Shown: in pieces, positions 1-5,833 of the stretch
How positions within the stretch are numbered: position 1 is the first letter of the stretch
Layout: every line of letters starts with the position of its first letter
From: Balneolales bacterium
Lineage (GTDB): Bacteria > Bacteroidota > Rhodothermia > Balneolales > Natronogracilivirgulaceae
Length of the DNA: 5,833 bases
NCBI GenBank assembly: GCA_007127695.1
Contig: SKYW01000125.1
Span: forward strand, 1-5,833
Reading direction: 5' to 3'
Notes under the pieces: generated by a model
What the model was told of the DNA's origin: nothing
The model's database searches: none
The model's input: only the letters and a program-made list of their open reading frames with translations
Position numbers and translations under genes: made by a program

Positions 1-128
1 AGCGGATTGAGGATTATCTGAAAGAATCCGGACTTGTGAAAAAAGGTGACCGCATTGTTGTGGCGGCCGGCATGCCGGTATCCAAACGCGGAAGCACCAA
101 CATGATCAAGGTAAGTACCATAGAATAA
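1..128 (+). CDS. pyk: Pyruvate kinase, C-terminal fragment (5' end outside window)
   Basis: This is the last 41 codons of pyruvate kinase, which converts phosphoenolpyruvate and ADP to pyruvate and ATP in the last step of glycolysis in the cytoplasm. The reading frame enters at base 3 and stops at TAA 126-128. The visible residues are the end of the C-terminal domain: a Gly-Asp-Arg-Ile-Val-Val-Ala-Ala-Gly-Met-Pro-Val strand-turn, then Gly-Ser-Thr-Asn-Met-Ile-Lys-Val. The second block matches the family's typical ending, of the form GTTNxxKV. Catalytic and allosteric sites lie in the missing part, so the isoform and regulation cannot be judged. The next gene starts 39 bp downstream on the same strand, so the two may share a transcript. 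No terminator is visible in the gap. The family call rests on a short but characteristic tail. Confidence 0.85.
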   Translation, partial: RIEDYLKESGLVKKGDRIVVAAGMPVSKRGSTNMIKVSTIE

Positions 129-167
129 TTTTATTTGAATCGACCGCAACGGGTAGTTCAGTCAACC

Positions 168-227
168 ATGCCTCGCAGTTTTCGGATCATCGCTTTTGTG
201 CTTATCGTGCCATTTCTGGTTCAGGGC
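168..227 (+). other. Lipoprotein signal peptide
   Basis: The encoded segment has a basic n-region (MPRSFR), a hydrophobic core (IIAFVLIVPFL) and a lipobox Val-Gln-Gly before Cys21, the predicted lipid attachment site and first residue of the mature protein. Gln at -2 is less common than Ala or Ser but is tolerated. The residues after Cys (Thr-Gly-Met-Leu-Lys) lack the acidic cluster of the Bacteroidota surface-export signal, so I infer that the protein faces the periplasm. Confidence 0.8.
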
Positions 228-3200
228 TGTACGGGTATGCTCAAAAGCTCGTGGCGTGATTTCAACGCCTATTTCAACACCTATTACAACGCCAAGACGA
301 GTTATGAGCGGGGTGTGGAACTGCAGGAACAGCAGGAGATTACGATCAACCCTGAGCGGCCCATCCGGGTCCATCCGACGCCACGTCGGGCCGGACTGAG
401 TGATTTCGAACATGCCGCCCAGAAAAGCGGCGATGTGATCCGGTTTCATCCGCGTTCCCGCTGGGTGGACAATTCCATCATGATGATCGGCAAGTCCTAC
501 TTCTACCAGCAGCGCTATTTTTCCGCCGATCAGAAGTTTGTGGAGCTGCTGGCCAGCACTTCGGATCCGGCATTGAGTCAGGAGGCCATCTTCTGGCGCG
601 GGCGTGCGGCCCTGGAGCTTGAAAATTACGTGGAGGGGGTAAACTACATCCAGTCACGCCTCTTCTCCACGGAATTTGACTGGGACCGGCGGCTTGAGGC
701 CGATGTGCGGTTGATCATCGCCCAGCTGCTTGTTGCACGGGGCGAATACGAGGAAGCCGTTGACTACATAGCCGAAGCTCTTCCGGACATCCGCAGCCGG
801 CGCCTGGAAATGCGTGCCTGGTTCCTCTACGGGCAGCTGCTGGAGTCCCTGGAGCGATATGGCGAGGCGTTTGAGGCCTACGGGAGGGCCACGCACCAGT
901 CGAACCCGAACTACGACCTGATCTACTATGCCGAGCTGAAAATGGGTGTCGTGGCGCGAAAACGCGGGGATCTTGAATGGGCGTATGACCACTTTGTTTC
1001 CATGAGCCGTGACGACCGTCATTTCAGCTATATCGCCGATATTGAATTTCAGATCGCCCGTACCATGCATGACAGAGAGCAGTATACCGCCGCCCGGCAG
1101 CGGTATGAGCAGGTCCTCCGTCGCCGCAACAATCCTCCTGCAAGGGAAACCGAGGCACAGATTTATTATGGCATGGCGGAGATCTATCGCGACTTTTACC
1201 TGGATTTCACGCTTACAGCCGCCTATTTCGATTCCTCGGCCCGTCAGGCGAGCAATCTGGAAAGATTACCCGAGCGCTTTGATGCCGATCTCATGTCGCG
1301 ATCTTACGGGGAGTATTCCCGTCTGCAGGGCGAGGTGGACCGTCTCGACAGTCTGCTTTGGCTGGGAGAACTGTCCGAAGCGGAGTTTGACTCAGTTATT
1401 GCCGAGGTGCGTGAGCGAAAGCTTGCGGAGCTGGAGCAGCTGGAGCGGGATCAGCGCCGCCAGCAGATGGTCACCGTTGCGGATATGGATCAAATGGGAA
1501 CCCAGGCCGATGAGGATACCGATAACGGATTTCTCAACCATAAAAACCCGCAGCTGATGATGCAGAACCGCCAGGCATTCCAGGCCATATGGGGTGCAAG
1601 GCCGCTGGTGGATGACTGGCGCAGGATGGAGGCTGTCAGGCTCAACATCGTCCGTCAGTTTGAAGAGGAGGGCGAGCAGGTTGACGATGTGGATGAAGCC
1701 ATAGAGCAGGCACTGGCCCCGCAGCCGCAGCAAATCGAAATCGACCTGTCCGACATCCCGTTTACCCCGGAAGAACAGGCGGAGACGCGCCGGATGATTG
1801 CATCGCACGAGTATGAAATCGGCAATGTCTTCTTCACGTCCCTGGCCATGCCCGACAGTGCGGCCCGCTACTATCGCAGGGTGATGAGCCGGTTCCCGGA
1901 TTCCGAACTTGCTCCGCAAGCCATTTACTCCCTGTCTGAACTGTACCACTCAGCGGGTGATACCACCCAGGCGGTGCAGTACGCGATGCAGCTGGTGGAT
2001 TTCTACCCGAATACCATCTATGCCGAGCGCATGGCGGACCGGTTCAATCTGGAACTGGCCCGCGAGGACCTCGTGATGAGCCGCGAGGACAGCATTTCTG
2101 CAGCATTCCAGGAGATCGTTGCCCTCAGGTCGAACGAAAACCGTGCCGGGGAGCTGCGCCATTTTGCAGACAGGTATCCCGAATCCGAATATGCTCCACA
2201 GGCACTTTACAGAGCGGTCCTGGACTACATAGAAGCCGCGCGCGAAGATCCGTCCTATGCGTATCGCATCCATGACCTGGCAATGTCCCGTTTTGTCTGG
2301 GAACAGGAGACGGAGGAGTACGAGGTATTTCGTGACTCGGTCCGTGCACTGCTGGCAGATTCCGCATATATGGCTGTGACGGCACGAATAGAGGAGCAGC
2401 GGCCTGTTGATTTGCGGATTGATGATGAGCCTGAACCCGGGGTGGATCCGGATACGGATGCGCAGGAACTGGAACCACATGACTCGGAGCACGAACTGGA
2501 ACCGCAGCAAGAATTGGAACCGGAGCACGAACTGGAACCGCAGCAAGAATTGGAACCAGAGCAAGAATTGGAACCAGAGCAAGAATTGGAACCGGAGTAC
2601 GAATTTGAGCCGCAGCACGAATTGGATCCAGAACACGAACTGGAACCGGATCCCGAACAGGAGTCTGGGCTTGAACAATTGCAGGAGCAATATCCCGATT
2701 CATTGGCAGTGAACGGTGCTGAAATGGAACACGAATCTGATACTGAACCCATATCTGAAACCGATCTCGTGGCAAAATCTGAAGTAGAGTCGGAAGTCCA
2801 AACCATGCAGGAATCTGTAACGGATCCGGGAAGTGATCCGGAGTTAGCAGGAGAAGCCGGAGGTGAACTTGAAGCCGAAACCGATCTCGAAGCCGATCCT
2901 GAGCCGGAAAGTCAGAAAACCATAAGAACTGCGCAAATGCACTTGCAGGAAATCCTTGAAAAGCCATTGCCGGAACCCGATTTCTCCGAGCTGTTTCCAT
3001 ACGAGGGTGCTTTGTGGGACAGCGCCCGGGTGGTTTTGATCACACTCAGAAATGAGTACTCCGACTTTCCAAGGAGTCGTGTGGTCAATGCCCTGGCAGA
3101 GGAAATCGAGGTGGACAGAGTACGGGCACTGCTGGTGGATACCGAACGTGTTTACGCATGTAATGAACTGGATGAGCGTCCGGACATTGAAGGAGGCGTG

Positions 3201-3473
3201 GACGGTTTCATCGATACCAGCGGTTTCCGGGATGTGATAAATGAACACCAGATCAGCGGCACGGTCGTCATCCAGGTACTGATTGATCAGGAAGGTGCGC
3301 CGATCGAGGTTCACACCGAAGAGGAGGATGATGGAATGGGAATCATGCTGCAGCTACTGGAAGCGGTCGAACAGCACATGCGTTTTACGGTTCCCGAATT
3401 TACCGGTGTTCCTGTCCATGCCGAGTGTGAATACACGATAGAGTTTGAATACCAGGGCCATGTGGATGACTGA
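168..3473 (+). CDS. Large TPR-repeat lipoprotein with acidic Glu/Pro repeat linker and TonB-C-like C-terminal domain
   Basis: Envelope lipoprotein of unknown exact function, 1,101 residues from ATG 168. Residues 1-20 are a signal peptide (MPRSFR, hydrophobic core, VQG) with the lipidated Cys at 21. Residue +2 is Thr rather than Asp, which fits outer-membrane sorting under the E. coli rule. A motif rich in Tyr/Phe/Asn (residues 31-43) recalls SprE/PorW-type gliding and type IX secretion lipoproteins; this link is tentative. TPR-like helical pairs occupy about 80-360. A charged, probably coiled-coil stretch follows at 386-434, then more TPR-like repeats at 548-690 with YPxSxxAPQA turns. Residues 751-916 are acidic, with one Lys and no Arg, and include nine hexapeptide repeats. 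A further helical pair lies at 948-979. Residues 1001-1095 resemble the TonB C-terminal fold: a GG motif, GTVVIQVLID-x-x-G, then GVPV and a final TIEFEY strand. An in-frame TTG at 135 would add 11 residues; ATG 168 gives a normal signal peptide n-region. Neither start has a clear ribosome site. Confidence 0.85.
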   Translation: MPRSFRIIAFVLIVPFLVQGCTGMLKSSWRDFNAYFNTYYNAKTSYERGVELQEQQEITINPERPIRVHPTPRRAGLSDFEHAAQKSGDVIRFHPRSRWVDNSIMMIGKSYFYQQRYFSADQKFVELLASTSDPALSQEAIFWRGRAALELENYVEGVNYIQSRLFSTEFDWDRRLEADVRLIIAQLLVARGEYEEAVDYIAEALPDIRSRRLEMRAWFLYGQLLESLERYGEAFEAYGRATHQSNPNYDLIYYAELKMGVVARKRGDLEWAYDHFVSMSRDDRHFSYIADIEFQIARTMHDREQYTAARQRYEQVLRRRNNPPARETEAQIYYGMAEIYRDFYLDFTLTAAYFDSSARQASNLERLPERFDADLMSRSYGEYSRLQGEVDRLDSLLWLGELSEAEFDSVIAEVRERKLAELEQLERDQRRQQMVTVADMDQMGTQADEDTDNGFLNHKNPQLMMQNRQAFQAIWGARPLVDDWRRMEAVRLNIVRQFEEEGEQVDDVDEAIEQALAPQPQQIEIDLSDIPFTPEEQAETRRMIASHEYEIGNVFFTSLAMPDSAARYYRRVMSRFPDSELAPQAIYSLSELYHSAGDTTQAVQYAMQLVDFYPNTIYAERMADRFNLELAREDLVMSREDSISAAFQEIVALRSNENRAGELRHFADRYPESEYAPQALYRAVLDYIEAAREDPSYAYRIHDLAMSRFVWEQETEEYEVFRDSVRALLADSAYMAVTARIEEQRPVDLRIDDEPEPGVDPDTDAQELEPHDSEHELEPQQELEPEHELEPQQELEPEQELEPEQELEPEYEFEPQHELDPEHELEPDPEQESGLEQLQEQYPDSLAVNGAEMEHESDTEPISETDLVAKSEVESEVQTMQESVTDPGSDPELAGEAGGELEAETDLEADPEPESQKTIRTAQMHLQEILEKPLPEPDFSELFPYEGALWDSARVVLITLRNEYSDFPRSRVVNALAEEIEVDRVRALLVDTERVYACNELDERPDIEGGVDGFIDTSGFRDVINEHQISGTVVIQVLIDQEGAPIEVHTEEEDDGMGIMLQLLEAVEQHMRFTVPEFTGVPVHAECEYTIEFEYQGHVDD
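2493..2654 (+). repeat. In-frame 18-bp tandem repeat, nine units, encoding E-[LF]-[ED]-P-x-x
   Basis: Nine consecutive 18-bp units encode the hexapeptide Glu-Leu-Glu-Pro followed by two variable residues (QQ, EH, EQ, EY, QH or DP). One isolated ELEP precedes them at 2466. Some units are nearly identical at DNA level. Bases 2493-2528 and 2529-2564 are a 36-bp duplication with 34 of 36 bases the same, and 2547-2564 is identical to 2565-2582. Edge units are more diverged (EFEP, ELDP). The length is a multiple of three, so loss or gain of units would keep the reading frame. The repeat forms the core of an acidic linker between the helical-repeat part and the TonB-C-like domain of the lipoprotein. 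Confidence 0.95.
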
Positions 3474-3510
3474 TCGGCGGCACATGACCGGTATGCCGGC
3501 TGTCTTATGT

Positions 3511-3606
3511 TGTTTCGGGTGAGTCTGGATTTTCCGACGAGTAGTGCGCTTCCGGCATGTATTGCGTTTCGGGTGAGTCTGGCGTTTCCGGAAAGTTTTG
3601 CGTTTC
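3511..3606. repeat. Degenerate 18-bp tandem repeat between convergent genes
   Basis: The intergenic stretch splits into 18-bp units beginning at 3511, 3529, 3547, 3565 and 3583, plus a partial one at 3601. The rough consensus is cgtttccggnnagtnttg. Units 1 and 4 share 17 of 18 bases, with gttt-cgggtgagtctgg at 3512-3528 and 3566-3582. Units 2, 3 and 5 share mainly the tttcc and agt blocks. The array ends a few bases before the pyrD stop codon, and the next period would run into pyrD. It is unrelated in sequence to the 18-bp repeat inside the upstream lipoprotein gene. The whole 139-bp gap 3474-3612 shows no convincing hairpin-plus-T-run terminator for either converging gene; a short CCGG-TATG-CCGG hairpin at 3488-3499 has no T-run. 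Confidence 0.75.
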
Positions 3607-3612
3607 CCTATC

Positions 3613-4716
3613 TCAGGACTCGTATCTCGGCCATTGGGAGAGTGAGGGGATGCCCTGATCGTGCAGCTTGCGCACCAGGAATTCATTGATTTTTGCCACC
3701 AGTGCGGGCCCCTGGTAGATCAGGCCCGTATACAGTTGCAGAAGATTGGCACCGGCGGACAGCAGTTCCATCGCTCTCTTCGGTGAGTCAATACCGCCAC
3801 AGGCGATCAGGATCCGGTCCTTTGGCAGCTGTCGGCGAAGTCTGGCGATGCGATTCAGCGTACCCGGGAAAAGCGGTGCGCCGCTGAGGCCGCCCGGCCC
3901 GATCTTCTCCAGTTGCTCGCCGGGGGTGCGAAGTCCGTGCCGTTTGGAGGAGGTGTTTGTGAGTACATAGCCCTGGACGGAGCGCTCCTCGCAAACGGTG
4001 ACCAGCTCGTCAGAGACAGTACTTTTGGTATCGGGTGAAAACTTCACCAGAAGAGGCGGATCACCGTTTTTGCGTGCTTCGCCAAGTCCGTCCAGCAGTT
4101 CGATGAGCGCTTTTTTGTCCTCAAAGGTCTTGCCCTCCCGGGTATTCGGACAGGAAATATTGATGGTGATATAATCGGCGGCGGTCCTGGCGAATGTATA
4201 GCTTGCAATGTAGTCACGAATGGCATCATCTCCGGTTATGCGGGGATCGTGGGTCTTGGCGATATTGATCCCGCAAGGAAAGTTTTCGAAAAGAGGCGGT
4301 TCTGCAGTTTTTTTCTCCAGGATGTGTTTGCAGACCGTTTCGGCACCATCGTTATTCAGCCCCATGCGGTTGATGAGTGCGCGGTCTTTTCTCAGGCGGA
4401 ACAATCTCGGTTGCGGATTACCGGGGGACGGTTTAGCCGTAATGCTTCCATACTCCGCGTATCCAAAACCCATGAAGCGAAGCAACCCGGTGTAGCCGGC
4501 ATTTTTATCAAAACCGGCAGCGATTCCCACCGGATTCGGGAACCGGATCCCAAGCACTTCCTGTTCCAGCCGGGGCCAGTTGCCGGCATACCTCTGCACC
4601 ATGCGTGGCCCGGCGCCGGGCAGCGAGCAGAGCGCCGTTCCGATACGTGTGGCAACATGGTGTGCCTTTTCCGGATCCAGTTGAAAGAGCAGCGGACGGA
4701 TTAGGGAAGTGTACAT
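3613..4716 (-). CDS. pyrD: Dihydroorotate dehydrogenase (quinone), class 2
   Basis: Oxidises dihydroorotate to orotate with FMN, the fourth step of de novo UMP synthesis, passing electrons to membrane quinone. It has 367 residues from ATG 4716. The N-terminal helical stretch (MYTSLIRPLLFQLDPEKAHH) matches the membrane-associated helices that define class 2. Flavin and substrate motifs follow in order: AAGFDKNA at 66-73, GSIT at 90-93, PGNPQPRLFRL at 98-108, NRMGLNNDG at 116-124, NISCPNT at 186-192, VKFSPD with Lys225, TNTS at 253-256, GGLSGAPLF at 275-283, GGIDS at 307-311, and the phosphate-binding AGANLLQLYTG. The oddity is Cys189, where E. coli and human class 2 enzymes carry the catalytic Ser; Cys is the class 1 residue. 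After NISCPNT the sequence reads REGKTFED rather than the usual PGLR-type loop. An upstream in-frame GTG at 4767 would add 17 residues but is less likely. No Shine-Dalgarno sequence is visible. It is divergent from folC and convergent with the lipoprotein gene. Confidence 0.95.
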   Translation of the reverse strand: MYTSLIRPLLFQLDPEKAHHVATRIGTALCSLPGAGPRMVQRYAGNWPRLEQEVLGIRFPNPVGIAAGFDKNAGYTGLLRFMGFGYAEYGSITAKPSPGNPQPRLFRLRKDRALINRMGLNNDGAETVCKHILEKKTAEPPLFENFPCGINIAKTHDPRITGDDAIRDYIASYTFARTAADYITINISCPNTREGKTFEDKKALIELLDGLGEARKNGDPPLLVKFSPDTKSTVSDELVTVCEERSVQGYVLTNTSSKRHGLRTPGEQLEKIGPGGLSGAPLFPGTLNRIARLRRQLPKDRILIACGGIDSPKRAMELLSAGANLLQLYTGLIYQGPALVAKINEFLVRKLHDQGIPSLSQWPRYES

Positions 4717-4770
4717 GGGTAAAAATGGTCTGTTTATTTCGCCACAATATACGATATTTGAAGGCACTCA
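4717..4770. promoter_or_regulatory. Divergent pyrD-folC intergenic region, presumed promoters
   Basis: These 54 bp separate the two divergent start codons, so the region should hold the 5' signals of both genes unless promoters lie inside the coding sequences. It is AT-rich compared with its flanks. On the + strand, GATATTTG at 4753-4760 differs by one base from the TAnnTTTG -7 element known for Bacteroidota, but it is too close to the folC start to leave much leader, and no clear TTTG -33 partner is present. A small inverted repeat, AATAT-ACG-ATATT (4746-4758), lies in the middle. GAAGG at 4760-4764, six bases before the folC ATG, is a weak ribosome-binding site. The regulatory role comes from position; the specific elements are uncertain. 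Confidence 0.35.
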
Positions 4771-5833
4771 ATGAGCAGAATTATGCAGAATGCATCCACA
4801 GAAAACATATCATTTGATTCACCGGAAGATGTCCGGCGGTACCTGGATTCGCTTCCTTCATTCCAGGTCCATGGTGCTGTAGCTGCCAGGCTGGGGCTGG
4901 ATCGCATCCGGGAGTTTTGCGCGAAAATGGGCAATCCGCAGCACAAGATGCCATGCATCCATGTGGCAGGCACCAATGGAAAAGGCAGTGTGAGTGCGAT
5001 GCTGGCGCTGGTGTATGAGCAGGCGGGATACAGGTGCGGGTTGTTCAGCTCGCCTCATCTGGAACATGTCACGGAACGCATCCGCATAGATCGCCGGCCC
5101 ATTCCGGAAGAGTATTTCCTGCGATTTTTTCAAAGATTCGGCGATGAGCTGCAACATAGTGACCTGAGCTATTTCGAGATCACCACAGCGGCGGCATTCT
5201 GGTGGTTTGCGGATCAGAAAGCGGACATTGTGATTCTTGAAACCGGTTTGGGGGGGCGGCTGGATGCCACCAATATCGTCACGCCCGAACTCAGCGTCAT
5301 CACATCCATCGCACACGACCATCAGAATTTTCTCGGCCGCACATTGGCGGAGATAGCCCGTGAGAAAGGGGGCATTATCAAACCGGGCAGGCCGCTGGTG
5401 CTGGGCAAGGTGCCGCCTGAAGCGCAAAAAGTGCTGGTTGAAATGGCCGGCAAATGCGGATCGGACGTTCACGATGTCCGCATGCTTTACCCGCGTCACC
5501 GGTACCGATCGCGGGAAGGCCGCCCTGAATCGGTGTTCCGGATCAGAGAGGAGGGCAAAACCCGCGACATCGTTTCGGATCTCATGGCTCCGGTGCATCG
5601 CTGGAACATCGCAATGACATGGCTTGCCGTTCGTTTGCTGAAACCCGTATTTCCGATTTCTGAGGATGTTTTTTTACATGCATTCGAAAATGCAGCTACA
5701 AGCGGACTTTTTCGTGCCCGGTTTGAGCGGCTCCATCCCCGGCTGCCCTGGTATTTTGACGGAGCTCACAACCCGGAAGCAGTGAAGGAACTGCTGCATA
5801 CCATTCGCAGGCAAGAATGGGAGCAGTCGCCCG
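4771..5833 (+). CDS. folC: Bifunctional dihydrofolate synthase / folylpolyglutamate synthase (3' end outside window)
   Basis: A Mur-ligase-family enzyme of the cytoplasm that adds glutamate to dihydropteroate to make dihydrofolate, and then further glutamates to reduced folates, using ATP. The frame is open from ATG 4771 to the window edge (354 codons), about four fifths of the usual 420-440. An in-frame TGA at 4759 makes 4771 the first possible ATG; another ATG lies four codons in. Visible motifs in order are: a YLxSLPSF N-terminus followed by HGAVAARLGLDRI, the P-loop AGTNGKGS at 66-73, SSPHL at 93-97, SYFEITTAAAF at 133-143, LETGLGGRLDATNI at 156-169, IAHDHxxFLGxTLAEIAREKGGIIKPG at about 180-206 (Lys199 aligns with the Lys that is carbamylated in characterised FolC), and DGAHNPEA at 330-337. 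All key motifs in the visible part look intact. Whether both activities are present cannot be proved from sequence alone, but a single FolC in bacteria is usually bifunctional. Confidence 0.95.
   Translation, partial: MSRIMQNASTENISFDSPEDVRRYLDSLPSFQVHGAVAARLGLDRIREFCAKMGNPQHKMPCIHVAGTNGKGSVSAMLALVYEQAGYRCGLFSSPHLEHVTERIRIDRRPIPEEYFLRFFQRFGDELQHSDLSYFEITTAAAFWWFADQKADIVILETGLGGRLDATNIVTPELSVITSIAHDHQNFLGRTLAEIAREKGGIIKPGRPLVLGKVPPEAQKVLVEMAGKCGSDVHDVRMLYPRHRYRSREGRPESVFRIREEGKTRDIVSDLMAPVHRWNIAMTWLAVRLLKPVFPISEDVFLHAFENAATSGLFRARFERLHPRLPWYFDGAHNPEAVKELLHTIRRQEWEQSP

Noticed and set aside
67..78. Perfect 12-bp palindrome CCGGCATGCCGG near the end of pyk.
   Set aside because: It lies in codons for the conserved Ala-Gly-Met-Pro stretch, has no loop and no T-run, and is probably incidental.
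135..167. TTG start at 135 for the lipoprotein, adding 11 residues.
   Set aside because: ATG 168 gives a normal short basic n-region before the hydrophobic core, and no ribosome site supports the TTG. It cannot be fully excluded.
1950..2690. Long minus-strand open frames across the lipoprotein gene, including a Phe/Gln/Leu-rich repeat protein and a Ser/Cys/Gly-rich one (2255-2806).
   Set aside because: They are antisense shadows of the ELEP repeat. A tandem unit of 18 bp keeps every frame free of stops, and the plus frame has a signal peptide and recognisable domains.
3585..3594. Palindrome TTTCCGGAAA in the convergent gap as a terminator or operator.
   Set aside because: It is one unit of the minisatellite with a chance match, has no loop, and is not repeated in the other units.
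3354..3686. Minus-strand 110-codon frame with Lys/Arg/Thr-rich repeats overlapping the ends of both convergent genes.
   Set aside because: It overlaps two confident genes, and its basic repeat is the complement of the intergenic minisatellite.
3507..3689. Plus-strand 60-codon frame with a hexapeptide-like pattern (AFRVSL, AFPESF) over the intergenic repeat.
   Set aside because: No ribosome site, it runs into the 3' end of pyrD on the other strand, and its pattern follows directly from the 18-bp DNA repeat.
4858..5598. Minus-strand 246-codon frame opposite folC.
   Set aside because: The plus strand encodes FolC with all expected motifs in order through this whole stretch.

Overview
The window reads as a chromosomal housekeeping region of a member of the Bacteroidota/FCB group. 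A Rhodothermota or Balneolota type is my best guess. The reasons are mid-range GC content judged by eye, start codons with little or no Shine-Dalgarno sequence, a very large TPR lipoprotein whose N-terminus recalls the SprE/PorW type, and FolC and PyrD sequences that fit this group. There are no mobile elements, RNA genes or CRISPR arrays that I can see.

Layout, left to right. (1) Bases 1-128 are the last 41 codons of pyruvate kinase (pyk, + strand). (2) Bases 168-3473 (+) encode an approximately 1,100-residue lipoprotein. It has a lipobox signal peptide, a long TPR-type helical-repeat region, a very acidic Glu/Pro linker built on a tandem 18-bp repeat, and a C-terminal domain resembling that of TonB. 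(3) Bases 3474-3612 lie between convergent genes and are largely filled by a second, unrelated, degenerate 18-bp tandem repeat. (4) Bases 3613-4716 (-) are pyrD, a class 2 (quinone-type) dihydroorotate dehydrogenase with a cysteine where the family normally has its catalytic serine. (5) A 54-bp divergent gap separates pyrD from folC. (6) Bases 4771-5833 (+) are folC, running off the right edge.

Three of the four genes are central metabolism: glycolysis, pyrimidine synthesis and folate synthesis. They do not form an obvious pathway together. The large lipoprotein sits 39 bp downstream of pyk on the same strand and may be co-transcribed with it, but nothing in its sequence suggests a glycolytic role. 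pyrD and folC are divergent and must share their 5' region.

The part most worth attention is the TPR / acidic repeat / TonB-C-like lipoprotein, because its domain order is unusual. I see no evidence of a complete new multi-gene system in this window.
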